64,000 nt of DNA from Fervidobacterium_A thailandense. GTDB lineage: Bacteria; Thermotogota; Thermotogae; Thermotogales; Fervidobacteriaceae. A program made the translations under genes and the position numbers. Each line of letters begins with the position of its first letter. Within the stretch, counting starts at the first letter, position 1. The stretch is from assembly GCF_041505935.1 (NCBI RefSeq), contig NZ_CP140110.1. The stretch is one strand, 5' to 3'. The notes beneath the pieces are model-generated. The model saw nothing but the letters and a program-made list of their open reading frames with translations, made no database searches and was not told where the DNA came from. Shown here one piece after another: positions 24,165 to 33,320 of this stretch.

Positions 24165-25115
24165 ATGGCAAAGTTCGATCGCAAAAAGGTAATTTTAACC
24201 TTGATTGGAATTCTTATCGCGGTTACCGTTATCACCGTGCTATTTCTCTACGGTTATGCGAACTTTCTCGCAAGACAGTTGTACGGACCATCCGCTTCGA
24301 TATTTGACGGATGGAGGAATTATGTAAGTTATATCTTTTCAAAGGTTCCTTTTCTGAAGAATTTTGTCGACTATCAACCGCTTGAAACAATTACCCCTTA
24401 CGCGTACTTTGAAAAAGTTCTAAGCGAGTACAAAGAGCAACTTGAAAAGCTGATAGCCGACATTGAAAGTCGAGAACAAGCCGTGAATCAAAAAGAAAAG
24501 AACATAGATGACATTATCAAAGCACTGAACGCGGTTGAGGAAACCTGGAAGGAAGAGCGGTTAAAGGAAGAAATAGCCAAGTTGGAGCCAACTTTGACTA
24601 AGAAAAGGATCGACGAAGTTGTGGACACTTTCCTTAACTCCGATCCAGCTCAACTGAGGAGACTTTTAAACGCGGAAAACATGACGGTCGAAACACTTGC
24701 CTTAATTTTTTCACGTCTGCCAGCGGACACGAGAGCAGAACTCTTGCAGTCTTTAACGGCGGTTAATCCTCAGAAGGCTGCCCAAGTTGTTGAAAAAATG
24801 GCTGGAGTAGACCAAATTATCAGTGATATTGACTTTAAAATCGAGGAACTGAAAAAAACGCTGAAGGAAGTTTTCGATGCGCAAGCGTCCTTGATAACTG
24901 TATCGGGTATAAGCAAAGGACTCTCGGTGTTGCTCACTAACTTGTCGTATGAAGAACTTTGGAATCTCGTGGACAAATTGAAGAGGAATCCGGATTTAGT
25001 GTTCTATATACTCTCCAAGCTCGACGGCAACACGATGGTCAGGTTGCTCAAAGATATTAAAGACAAGGATGAAAAACTCTTCATCGAGATCCTGAGCAGG
25101 GGGGCAAGATTTTGA
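24165..25115 (+). CDS. MotE-like flagellar protein (MgtE_N domain, coiled coil)
   Basis: A 316-residue membrane-anchored protein heading a flagellar operon. It has an N-terminal transmembrane helix (about residues 9-31), a long coiled-coil part (EQLEKLIADIESREQAVNQKEK...) and an MgtE_N-like helical repeat region (LRRLLNAENMTVETLALIFSRLPADTRAELLQSLTAVNPQKAAQVVEKM). This combination is that of MotE/FlaA-locus proteins that chaperone the stator or associate with MotC in other bacteria; the exact role is inferred from family and context. ATG 24165 has GGAG 9 bases upstream; an in-frame GTG at 24150 is less likely. Its stop overlaps the fliK start. Confidence 0.8.
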   Translation: MAKFDRKKVILTLIGILIAVTVITVLFLYGYANFLARQLYGPSASIFDGWRNYVSYIFSKVPFLKNFVDYQPLETITPYAYFEKVLSEYKEQLEKLIADIESREQAVNQKEKNIDDIIKALNAVEETWKEERLKEEIAKLEPTLTKKRIDEVVDTFLNSDPAQLRRLLNAENMTVETLALIFSRLPADTRAELLQSLTAVNPQKAAQVVEKMAGVDQIISDIDFKIEELKKTLKEVFDAQASLITVSGISKGLSVLLTNLSYEELWNLVDKLKRNPDLVFYILSKLDGNTMVRLLKDIKDKDEKLFIEILSRGARF

Positions 25116-27904
25116 TAAAGGTGTTCAACCTTTTGGAGATCGTTAGTCAGCAACTTGGAAAACAATCCGTTGGACCAAGTCAACACGTTGAAACGGATGG
25201 GCTGGGTTTCAACGAGATTTTCGAAATAGTCCTTGCGAAGTTATCGAGTGAACTGGGTTCAAAGAGTGAAGGCGAACCAAACTCTGGTGCAAGAAATCAG
25301 AACGAAGTAAGCTATGATGATGGGGGCAAGTTAATCGAAACGAAAACCCCGAAGCGCGAAGTTTTGTCCAATGCAAGGGTTGATGAACGACGTGGAGAAG
25401 ATGCAAAAGAAGGCAAGCAAGCGGACGAAAGTGCTTTGATGATTCCAGCCGAAGAATTTAAGGACATTGAGAAACCAAAGGAGGTTGTTCTACTCTCCGA
25501 ACTTATTTTTAAAATGATGGACTTGGAGACACGCGAGCAAATTCATAAGCCCAAAAGTGAATCCGGTACTGGAAAAGGAAATCCTGAAAAGATGCAGAGG
25601 GATGAAGGAAATTGTGAAGAAGCGAAAGAATACGAAGAAATTCCAGGAGAGAAACTCGATATTCAAAGTTCAAGATCATTAAGCCTGGGAAAGTTGGAAA
25701 ACTCTTATTCCAGTCTCCACAAACACACCGTAGAGGAGACTCTCTATCACTCGCTTAATTCTGGACAAGATTTAACCGAGCCACGTGTCGAAGTTAAACC
25801 CGAAGGGACATTTACTCCCAAAACATCAAACCCGAGCCTTCATCAGCAAGTTATAGACAATCAAGCGGAGAATGCAAGTGGCGAAAGGAACAATGTATGG
25901 CTTGGTGAACTTGTTGTCAACGATTCTTCAAACCACCGCGGAACGGTGCAACCGGAAAGGTTAAATCTGGTAACACATGTGCAAGACGAGAACACACCGG
26001 TATCACCGAGAGTAAGAGTAAATCAATCGATGACTGCTTCAGAGTCATTGGCTGTGAGAGGGAATAATCCTCCGAAAGCCAGTAACGAAACATCGCAAGT
26101 AGAGGTAACAAAGCGAACGGAGCACCCGCAATCCCAGAGCAGATCTGTATCGCAAAACGTGCAAATGATTCAACCAAAAGAAGTTTTAAAGCCGATGGAT
26201 ATGCGAGAGGACAATCCGCCAAAGGCTGGCAACGAAACGTTGCGAGCAGAGCTGGTAAGGCAAACGACACTCTTGCAATTCCAGAGCACATCAATATCAC
26301 ATAAGATGGAAATGGTTCAACGAGTTAAGGTTTCGAAGACAACGGATACAGGTAAAAATACTCTTTCAACATTCCTCAATGGTGAAACTGGCTCGTTCAA
26401 TAAAGTTTTACAATATATGCGAGAAACTGGTGAACGCAATGTTGAGCCTTCAATGCGAGCGCACGCTGATTTGCCAAGCGAGGTAGGGTTTGTGGGAACG
26501 GGTGTTTCCGCACGTTTCCAAATTAACGATACGGTAGTCAGCAGGAACTCCAAATCAGTACGATTAAATTCGGAAGTGAACGAAGGTCCTCTGTTCGAAG
26601 CTCGACTGGTCGAGGATGGAACGACGAAAAGTTCCACAGAGTTTCAAAAATTCGAACGCTCAGTAATTTCTGTTAGATTAGAGTCGGTATCAAAAAACGT
26701 CGGGCCGCATTCTTTGAATAAAGAAGTCGAGTTGGTAAGAGCTGTTCTTGATGAAGGATTTCGGGTGGAACATTCTGAAACTTTAGAGACTTCCGACAAA
26801 CTTGAAAAGTGTAATCCTTACGTGTCTATAACCGAGATGCGCGAATTCGTGAGAAATGTTCAAGCGATATTACAAGTGTCTTTGCCCATTGCGGATTTTG
26901 TCAACGGTGTTCAAACCGCAGAATCAAAAGAATCAAAGGTTGTTCCCGGTGTCTGGTTAGAATCGTCGGAAAACTTGAAAAATGTTGATGAAGTCCGCAA
27001 TCGAGACATTGGTGAGAGGATTCAAAATCTTACAGGTTCCGAAATTTTTCTCGGCTCAGGAAGGTATTTTGCTGAGTTGAAGAGTACGCTGGAAGCAACG
27101 AGAAACTCGGGATTCCTGTCTCAACCTACAACAGATGGTTCCGCTGAGAATTTAAAAGAACGACCAAATTTGGAAAGTGATGCCAATTTTAGGAACACCG
27201 AACCTCTGAGCTCGAAAAATATTGTAGAGATAAAAGAGTTCAAGCATACTCAGGTTACACGTGGTGTGAATCCTGAGTTTGAACGTTCGATGAATTTAAA
27301 AGAACTGATGCAAATCGAGAGAGAGACTCCAAAGAAATTACTGTCTAACGACGAGCAACCTGAGAAGCAATCACAGAATCGCGGCCAGGATCTAACAAAA
27401 CCGAATGAACGGTTCTCGTCGAACGCCGGCGTCGCATTTCTGAACAGTGCGGATGGTATGAATCCGGGAAGTTCAAATAAATTGGAATTTTCGGAATTAT
27501 TGCAGCATTCGAGAAATTTGGAGGAAATTTATCAGCGGATAAGAGATTTCACACTGTCCCCACGTGTTGAAGACAAAATTGAAATGAAGCTACAGCCCGA
27601 TTTTCTTGGAAATCTCGAAGTGCAACTGCGGAAGGAAGGTTCGGCATTGTACGTGACGTTCGTTACCGAATCAAAAAACGGAAAGGAAATGTTGGAGAAG
27701 GGAATCTACATACTACGCGAAAGATTGTCAGGGCTTGATTTTGATGTGAGGGGCCTTGAGATTAAGGTGCGCGAGGAAGAGCAGTACAATTATCAGGAAG
27801 GTAGAAGAGATCATCAGGGAGGGCAACAAGAGAGACAATTTGCAGGTTCAAGTAGGAAAAGGTGGGTGATAGAGGATGCTGATGAACGTGAACAAGATAT
27901 CTAA
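25112..27904 (+). CDS. fliK: flagellar hook-length control protein FliK
   Basis: A 930-residue protein, very long and mostly low-complexity, Ser/Glu/Asn-rich, as expected for the ruler part of FliK. The C-terminal 120 residues hold the conserved Flg_hook domain (RVEDKIEMKLQPDFLGNLEVQ, LDFDVRGLEIKVREEE) that switches export specificity, followed by a Gln-rich basic tail. It contains a tandem 49-residue repeat (two clear units, a weaker third) around residues 268-415. Start TTG 25112 overlaps the TGA of the preceding gene, with GGGGGC upstream. Its last 29 bases overlap flgD. Confidence 0.88.
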   Translation: MIKVFNLLEIVSQQLGKQSVGPSQHVETDGLGFNEIFEIVLAKLSSELGSKSEGEPNSGARNQNEVSYDDGGKLIETKTPKREVLSNARVDERRGEDAKEGKQADESALMIPAEEFKDIEKPKEVVLLSELIFKMMDLETREQIHKPKSESGTGKGNPEKMQRDEGNCEEAKEYEEIPGEKLDIQSSRSLSLGKLENSYSSLHKHTVEETLYHSLNSGQDLTEPRVEVKPEGTFTPKTSNPSLHQQVIDNQAENASGERNNVWLGELVVNDSSNHRGTVQPERLNLVTHVQDENTPVSPRVRVNQSMTASESLAVRGNNPPKASNETSQVEVTKRTEHPQSQSRSVSQNVQMIQPKEVLKPMDMREDNPPKAGNETLRAELVRQTTLLQFQSTSISHKMEMVQRVKVSKTTDTGKNTLSTFLNGETGSFNKVLQYMRETGERNVEPSMRAHADLPSEVGFVGTGVSARFQINDTVVSRNSKSVRLNSEVNEGPLFEARLVEDGTTKSSTEFQKFERSVISVRLESVSKNVGPHSLNKEVELVRAVLDEGFRVEHSETLETSDKLEKCNPYVSITEMREFVRNVQAILQVSLPIADFVNGVQTAESKESKVVPGVWLESSENLKNVDEVRNRDIGERIQNLTGSEIFLGSGRYFAELKSTLEATRNSGFLSQPTTDGSAENLKERPNLESDANFRNTEPLSSKNIVEIKEFKHTQVTRGVNPEFERSMNLKELMQIERETPKKLLSNDEQPEKQSQNRGQDLTKPNERFSSNAGVAFLNSADGMNPGSSNKLEFSELLQHSRNLEEIYQRIRDFTLSPRVEDKIEMKLQPDFLGNLEVQLRKEGSALYVTFVTESKNGKEMLEKGIYILRERLSGLDFDVRGLEIKVREEEQYNYQEGRRDHQGGQQERQFAGSSRKRWVIEDADEREQDI
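25913..26356 (+). repeat. tandem 147-bp repeat inside fliK
   Basis: Units beginning GNNPPKASNET (from codon 317, base 26060) and EDNPPKAGNET (codon 366, base 26207) align without gaps over 49 residues at about half identity; the 49 residues before them (from base 25913) match more weakly (about 11 identities). This is a 147-base period in frame. Confidence 0.7.
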
Positions 27905-28532
27905 CCTATTTAGCAGCGCTACCGAGCGTACAACAAAGAAAGACATGGATAAGGAGGCTTTCTTGAAGTTACTAATAACACAGCTCAAGAACCAGGACCC
28001 ACTTGAACCTATGAAGGATAGGGATTTTATTGCCCAGATGTCCCAGCTTTCTTCTTTAGAACAGATAATGAACATGAGCAAGTCCGTCCAAACGTTCGTC
28101 GATACGGCCGCGCAATTGTACAGGACCCAGGCCGTCTCGATGATTGGAAAGACAGTCGTGGTTAAAACGAACACCATAACAGTCCAGAACGGTATTCCAG
28201 AGACCAAGGTTTTTAAAGTTGATCGGCCTTCAAACATTGTTGTTAGGATTTACGACCAAAACGGAAAGTTAGTTAAAGAGCAAAAGATCGGTCAGGTCGA
28301 TGCAGGAATGCAGTTGCTTGCTTGGGATGGGAAAGACGAAAATGGTGTAAAGGTTAGCGATGGAAAGTACGTGTTTAAAATAATTAGACTCAAGGAAGAT
28401 GGCACATCTGAAGAGATCCCAAGCGTTGAAAGCGGGGTTGTCAACGGAGTACAGTTTGAAGGAACGAAGATCAACTTGGTTGTAAACAGCAAGATTTATG
28501 AAATTTCTGAAATATCAGAAATCTACGCGTAG
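27876..28532 (+). CDS. flgD: flagellar hook assembly scaffold protein FlgD
   Basis: Caps the growing hook. The 218-residue protein shows the FlgD N-terminal signature KEAFLKLLITQLKNQDPLEPMKDRDFIAQMSQLSSLEQ (residues 25-63) and then beta-rich FlgD Ig/Tudor-like domains (VRIYDQNGKLVKEQKIGQVDAG, WDGKDENGVKVSDGKYVFKI). ATG 27876 or ATG 27882; the latter has a better spaced AGAGG. It overlaps the fliK end by 29 (or 23) bases. flgE follows after 12 bases. Confidence 0.95.
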   Translation: MLMNVNKISNLFSSATERTTKKDMDKEAFLKLLITQLKNQDPLEPMKDRDFIAQMSQLSSLEQIMNMSKSVQTFVDTAAQLYRTQAVSMIGKTVVVKTNTITVQNGIPETKVFKVDRPSNIVVRIYDQNGKLVKEQKIGQVDAGMQLLAWDGKDENGVKVSDGKYVFKIIRLKEDGTSEEIPSVESGVVNGVQFEGTKINLVVNSKIYEISEISEIYA

Positions 28533-28544
28533 GGGTGAAGAACT

Positions 28545-30863
28545 ATGATGCGCTCCCTTTACAGTGGTGTTTCAGGACTCCAGGGATTTCAACAGGAGAT
28601 CGATGTTGTTAGCAACAACATTGCAAATGTCAACACAATTGGTTTCAAGGCTTCCCGGGTAACGTACGCTACGAACTTTTCACAAGTGCTGGAACTTTCG
28701 AAAAGGGCAACCGAAACTCGCGGTGGGACCAACCCCAAACAGATAGGATACGGTATTAGGGTTGCATCCATCGATAAGATAATGAACCAGGGAAGTTTCC
28801 AGAATACCGGTAAAAAAACTGACTTGGCGATTCAAGGTGAAGGTTTCTTCATTCTCTCAGACGGACAGCGATACTACTACACAAGAGCGGGGAATTTTGA
28901 TCTTGACCTTTACGGTACTGTCGTCCAACCGACAACGGGATTAAAACTCCAGGGGTGGGTAGCGGAACTGGATCCAACGAGTGGCCGAAGGGTTGTGGAT
29001 ACCAACAAACCTATTGGAAACATTCAGATCTCGGCTGGACTGAGTATGCCAGCAAAGCAAACGACAAGAATGCAACTTGCTGGTAATCTTGATGCTCGAG
29101 TTGGACCGGAAAAGTTTGTGATCGCCATCAACGGTTATGGTGGGCGTACGATTAACACTAAGGTGTCTTTTGAAAGGGATTTCGGAGGACTTGAAGATAC
29201 GTTTGGCGACTACCAAATTTACGTTGCCAAGGTTGATGCCAACCTTGATGATAAGATCGATGGGCGAGTCTACATTAAGTTCGACAAATTTGGAAATGTT
29301 GTTAACGCTGGTGCGATAAAACAAGCATTGCTGGCGACTGCCAGTGGGAACACACTGAACTTGTCAAACCCTATCCAGCTGCAGGATGGAAATTATACTT
29401 TTATCATCAGGGAAGCCACTACAAACAGAATAATTGACGTCGTGTCAAGAAATGTTTCGAACGGGAGTGTTACCGAACCGTTGGTTTCTGAAAAAGTTAC
29501 CTCGGGTGGAACTTATATAGTTGAAGTGGCAGCTTCCACTCAAGAAGTTATAACTCCGGAAGTTGTTCTGCACACGAATGTAGTAACGGCTTCTACGGAT
29601 GGTCAAATCACAAGTTCTAATACCGTTAAGTACGTAGTGCGAGAGCTTGATGGAACACCAACTACTGTTCCAGAGCAAACCATAACGACCGCAGGGGTGC
29701 AAAGCGTGACAGACGCTTCTTTGGTGATAGGGAAACAATACCGAGTTGAGATCTTGGTGAATGATAAAGTAATAGGTTCGGAAGTTGTAACTGCTGTTGA
29801 TGACGGTACGGGTCAAGGGAAAGTTTCATTCGAGTATACGAGAGGGAAGTACGGCCTCTTAAATGTTGTTAGAGATAGCGTAACGGGGAACGTTGTCGGA
29901 ATATACAATATTTTAGTTCTCAATGGTTCGGGTACTATTTTCGATGCCAATTTCAAGAATGGCCAGTCGTACACTGTCGAGCTTTACCAGCCTTCGAAGG
30001 TGGACCTACTGACCGTACCGGGCGCTGGGGAGCCAAGGTTCTATGAAGCAGACAACCCGACGAATTTTGCTGTAGCTTCTTTCAAATCGCCGTTCTACAC
30101 AACATCAACGCAAGTGTACGATTCTCTGGGTAATGCCTATACACTCTATGTCGATTTTGTTAAGCTCTCTTCCGTTTACGGAGACAAGGAAAATGTTTGG
30201 GCGTTCAGAATAAGGAGTGCAAGCGGAGAAAACATTAAGTACCTTTCAAACTACGATACAGCATCAGAAATCGTTGGTGGAAGTTTTGGTGTTCTAAGGT
30301 TTGATAAAGCTGGCAGGCTGAAAGCTGTCAATTCATTTAATCCGTCGACAGGGCAAATTAACGAAGGAGAAGCAATAGATGGTATCATGTTTAACGCTGC
30401 AGAAAATGGCGACGGTGTTGTAAAAATCAAGCTTGACCTTAACAATTTAACTCAGTTTGCCGCCTTAGCTGACGCATTTGTCAAGTATCAGGATGGAAAT
30501 GCTCAGGGTGTTTTAGAATCCTTCTCAATTTCGAACAATGGTGACATCATCGGTTCGTTTACGAACGGTTTAGTTGACGTGCTTGGCAAGGTAGCGCTTG
30601 CAACGTTCAACAACCCGGCCGGATTACTCGAGCTCGGTAATTCCCTGTACGGTGAGAGTTCCAACAGCGGCCAGGCAAGGATAGGTAAACCAGGTGAAGG
30701 TGGGTTTGGTCAACTTATCGCTGGCGCTCTCGAGATGTCAAATGTGGATCTTTCGGAAGAGTTTACCAAACTGATCATAGCACAAAGGGGATTCCAGGCT
30801 AATGCGAGAACTATAACCACAGCGGACCAGATACTCCAGGAGGTAGTGAACCTCAGACGATAA
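28545..30863 (+). CDS. flgE: flagellar hook protein FlgE, with large central insertion
   Basis: Structural subunit of the hook. The N-terminus MMRSLYSGVSGLQGFQQEIDVVSNNIANVNTIGFKASR is the FlgE/F/G signature, and the C-terminus EFTKLIIAQRGFQANARTITTADQILQEVVNLRR closes the D0 domain. At 772 residues it is far larger than the usual 400-450; the extra length lies between about residues 265 and 500 and is beta-rich, with repeated Val/Thr segments (ending in the DFVKLSS region) that probably form added Ig-like surface domains. GGGGTG ribosome site precedes ATG 28545. Confidence 0.94.
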   Translation: MMRSLYSGVSGLQGFQQEIDVVSNNIANVNTIGFKASRVTYATNFSQVLELSKRATETRGGTNPKQIGYGIRVASIDKIMNQGSFQNTGKKTDLAIQGEGFFILSDGQRYYYTRAGNFDLDLYGTVVQPTTGLKLQGWVAELDPTSGRRVVDTNKPIGNIQISAGLSMPAKQTTRMQLAGNLDARVGPEKFVIAINGYGGRTINTKVSFERDFGGLEDTFGDYQIYVAKVDANLDDKIDGRVYIKFDKFGNVVNAGAIKQALLATASGNTLNLSNPIQLQDGNYTFIIREATTNRIIDVVSRNVSNGSVTEPLVSEKVTSGGTYIVEVAASTQEVITPEVVLHTNVVTASTDGQITSSNTVKYVVRELDGTPTTVPEQTITTAGVQSVTDASLVIGKQYRVEILVNDKVIGSEVVTAVDDGTGQGKVSFEYTRGKYGLLNVVRDSVTGNVVGIYNILVLNGSGTIFDANFKNGQSYTVELYQPSKVDLLTVPGAGEPRFYEADNPTNFAVASFKSPFYTTSTQVYDSLGNAYTLYVDFVKLSSVYGDKENVWAFRIRSASGENIKYLSNYDTASEIVGGSFGVLRFDKAGRLKAVNSFNPSTGQINEGEAIDGIMFNAAENGDGVVKIKLDLNNLTQFAALADAFVKYQDGNAQGVLESFSISNNGDIIGSFTNGLVDVLGKVALATFNNPAGLLELGNSLYGESSNSGQARIGKPGEGGFGQLIAGALEMSNVDLSEEFTKLIIAQRGFQANARTITTADQILQEVVNLRR

Positions 30864-30898
30864 ATTTGACTACTAAGGTAAGTTAAGGAGTGACCTAC

Positions 30899-31120
30899 GT
30901 GATTAAGGTTACTGGACTCAACGGTAAGGAGTTCTACCTCAACGCGGAGTTTATAGAAAAGATCGAGGCAAATCCGGATACAACTATTACACTTTACAAC
31001 GGTAAAAAGTACATAGTAGCCGAGCCGGTTGAGGAGGTAGTTAAGAGAATATACGAATACAAGAGAAAGATCTTCCTACCACCTCTGTCCGATTTGGAAG
31101 GTGATGAGCGATGGACATAA
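30899..31120 (+). CDS. flbD: FlbD family flagellar protein
   Basis: A 73-residue protein of the FlbD/SwrD family (IKVTGLNGKEFYLNAEFIEKIEANPDTTITLYNGKKYIVAE). In Bacillus, the homologue SwrD raises flagellar power by acting on the stator; here it sits directly before motA, consistent with that role. The start is GTG 30899, 8 bases after AAGGAG; a GTG at 30890 lies on that ribosome site. It overlaps motA by 10 bases. Confidence 0.9.
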   Translation: MIKVTGLNGKEFYLNAEFIEKIEANPDTTITLYNGKKYIVAEPVEEVVKRIYEYKRKIFLPPLSDLEGDERWT

Positions 31121-31899
31121 CGGTTCTCATTGGAGTTATTTTAGGTTTCGGTATGATGATATTCGGTATCGTCAGTGGTTCGGGTGATTTCGCGACGTTC
31201 ATAAACATCCCGTCGCTCATCATCACTGTTGGAGGAGCGGTTTCTTCAGCTATAACGGCGAACAAAAAGGTTGTCACGTTCGGGATAGCAAAGACCATAA
31301 TGACGGCGTTGAAGGAGCCAAAAATTGACTACGTGGGAAATTTGCGCACGCTGGTGAGTTTTGCGGAAAAGGCTCGGCGAGAGGGGCTGCTCTCGCTGGA
31401 GGCTAACATAGAGGAATTGCAGGATCCGTTTTTCAAAAAGGCAGTCCAACTTGTTGTAGACGGAACTGAACCGGAAGTGCTCAGGAGCATGATGGAAATG
31501 GAAATAGAGATGGCAACCAACGAGCTACTCGATCAAAAGGGATTCTTCGACTCATTGGGAACGTTCGGACCGGCCTTTGGAATGATTGGTACGCTCGTAG
31601 GGTTGATTCAAATGCTTAAGAGCTTGAACAACCCGGAAACACTTGGACCATCGATGGCGGTTGCACTTATCACCACACTTTACGGTTCGATACTTGCGAA
31701 CATCGTTGGAATTCCAGTTGCCGAAAAGATTGCGAAAAGGGCGGCGGAGCTGGAACTGAGTAAACGGATGATACTCGAGGGAGTACTCTCAATTCAAGCT
31801 GGAGAAAACCCGAGGGTGCTTGAGGAGAAGTTGAAATCGTACCTGCCTTCGAGTGAGCGGACCAAGTACGAGGCACAGGTTCAGGGAGCGAGCGCTTGA
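31111..31899 (+). CDS. motA: flagellar motor stator protein MotA
   Basis: Forms, with MotB, the proton or sodium channel that drives the flagellar motor. The 262-residue protein has four hydrophobic segments, starting MDITVLIGVILGFGMMIFGIV and ending with a paired hairpin (GTFGPAFGMIGTLVGLIQML and MAVALITTLYGSILANIVGIPVAEK), with the long cytoplasmic loop containing RREGLLSLEANIEEL and the charged TEPEVLRSMMEMEIE that touches the rotor. ATG 31111 overlaps the end of flbD; its TGA shares one base with motB. Confidence 0.96.
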   Translation: MDITVLIGVILGFGMMIFGIVSGSGDFATFINIPSLIITVGGAVSSAITANKKVVTFGIAKTIMTALKEPKIDYVGNLRTLVSFAEKARREGLLSLEANIEELQDPFFKKAVQLVVDGTEPEVLRSMMEMEIEMATNELLDQKGFFDSLGTFGPAFGMIGTLVGLIQMLKSLNNPETLGPSMAVALITTLYGSILANIVGIPVAEKIAKRAAELELSKRMILEGVLSIQAGENPRVLEEKLKSYLPSSERTKYEAQVQGASA

Positions 31900-32768
31900 T
31901 GGCGAAAAAGGAAAGGTGTATATGTAAGTCCGTTCCTGAGTGGTTGAACACCTACGGGGATATGGTGACCTTACTCCTAACGTTCTTCGTCTTGCTCTTT
32001 TCAATGTCCACGATTACACCAGGAAAGTTCCAGCAAGTCGTGGTTGGTATTACTTTGGCACTCCGCGGTAATCCACCGAGTGTCTTAACCGGTGGCCAGA
32101 CAATGAGCGAGGAAGCACTCATCTCACAGAAACCGGGGATTTACCAGGAGCTCCTGAGGATTTCTGAAGAATACAAGGGAAAAATCACGATCGAGGAAAA
32201 GGACGAGGGAACTTTAATAACGTTAAGCAATTTCAAAATCTTCGAACCTGGTAGCGCCAGACTTACCGCCGAAGCCAAAGAAATAATTGAAAAACTCGGT
32301 GCGATAATTATCGAACACACGTCGAATATCCTCGAGGTGCGCGGTTACGCGGACGACAGACCTTTAACTCCAGATTCCATCTATCCGTCAAATTGGCACC
32401 TTAGTAGTGCTAGGGCCTCCACGGTGGTCAATTTCTTGCTCACGGAGTTTAAGCAAAGAAGAGCGATAATACGACTCTCCGAAATAAGGTCCGGTTTGTT
32501 CGACATCGATTACTTTTACGCACCGGACAGATTCGTTCCAATTGGAAAAGGTGACGTGGACGTTAACAAAGAACTCAAAGCTTTGCGGGCGAATTACGAG
32601 TACGACATGACTAAGTTGAGAAGCGACTATGAGAGTGGTAAAATATCGTTGGAGGAGTATACCAGAAGGCAAAACGAACTAACAAGTAAATACAACCAAG
32701 ATGTTGAACAGACGAGAAACAAGTGGCGAAAGATCGAAATATTGATCAAACGTGAGACAAGGGGCTGA
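31899..32768 (+). CDS. motB: flagellar motor stator protein MotB
   Basis: Anchors the stator to peptidoglycan. The 289-residue protein has a Cys-containing cytoplasmic tip, one transmembrane helix with the ion-binding Asp (TYGDMVTLLLTFFVLLFSM, about residues 17-35), a plug and an OmpA-like domain (FEPGSARLTAEAKEIIEKLG, VRGYADDRP, WHLSSARASTVV). Between FVPIGKGD and the closing RNKWRKIEILI strand is an unusual charged helical stretch of about 50 residues. The start is ATG 31899, overlapping the motA stop as TGATG, with GGGAG 10 bases upstream. It cannot be told from sequence whether H+ or Na+ is used. Confidence 0.93.
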   Translation: MAKKERCICKSVPEWLNTYGDMVTLLLTFFVLLFSMSTITPGKFQQVVVGITLALRGNPPSVLTGGQTMSEEALISQKPGIYQELLRISEEYKGKITIEEKDEGTLITLSNFKIFEPGSARLTAEAKEIIEKLGAIIIEHTSNILEVRGYADDRPLTPDSIYPSNWHLSSARASTVVNFLLTEFKQRRAIIRLSEIRSGLFDIDYFYAPDRFVPIGKGDVDVNKELKALRANYEYDMTKLRSDYESGKISLEEYTRRQNELTSKYNQDVEQTRNKWRKIEILIKRETRG

Positions 32769-32773
32769 TCGAT

Positions 32774-33289
32774 GTGCCGGAAGAAATGGAAGTCCAGCAG
32801 GAGCAGAAAAAGAAAGGTTTACCTGAAATCGTTAAGATCGTTCTGATTCCTCTTGTGGTATCGGTTGTAGCAACTATGGTTGTGCTCTTTGCACTCGGCA
32901 CGAATCGACAACCTCAAAATCAACAACAAGAGCAGGCAGTTACTGCTCCTGTTCAAATCAAAGCTGTCGTAATTGCAGCAGGAAAGTATCAAACCTTCAT
33001 GCTGAAGGGCGGAAGAGACGTTGCCGTGGTTGATTCATTAACCTTGTTAGTAGGTAGTGAACCTTGCCGCGCCGCGGTTGCCGAAAAGAATGATGAAATC
33101 ATGGATGCGCTCGCTACTCTATTCCTTAGTAAAGAGAAATTCGACCTCGTAACTCCGGCGGGATTGGATCTTCTTAAGAAGCAGATCCGTGAGGCCGTCA
33201 ACGAAATCACCGGTTTCACGGGCGAACGCGAGAAATTTGGGGTGTTAAACGTATATATCTACATTAAAGCCATCAGTTCTGTCCAGTAG
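32774..33289 (+). CDS. fliL: flagellar basal body-associated protein FliL
   Basis: Modulates stator function at the basal body. The 171-residue protein has a short charged N-terminus (MEVQQEQKKKGLPE), one transmembrane helix (about residues 19-43) and a periplasmic FliL domain with the late conserved LVTPAGLDLLKKQIREAVNEI and GVLNVYIYIKAISSVQ. A Gln-rich linker follows the membrane segment. Start GTG 32774, 9 bases after AAGGGG, 5 bases after the motB stop. Confidence 0.9.
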   Translation: MPEEMEVQQEQKKKGLPEIVKIVLIPLVVSVVATMVVLFALGTNRQPQNQQQEQAVTAPVQIKAVVIAAGKYQTFMLKGGRDVAVVDSLTLLVGSEPCRAAVAEKNDEIMDALATLFLSKEKFDLVTPAGLDLLKKQIREAVNEITGFTGEREKFGVLNVYIYIKAISSVQ

Positions 33290-33320
33290 CCCCGTACACG
33301 GTGCAAAGGGGTGAGCGAGT

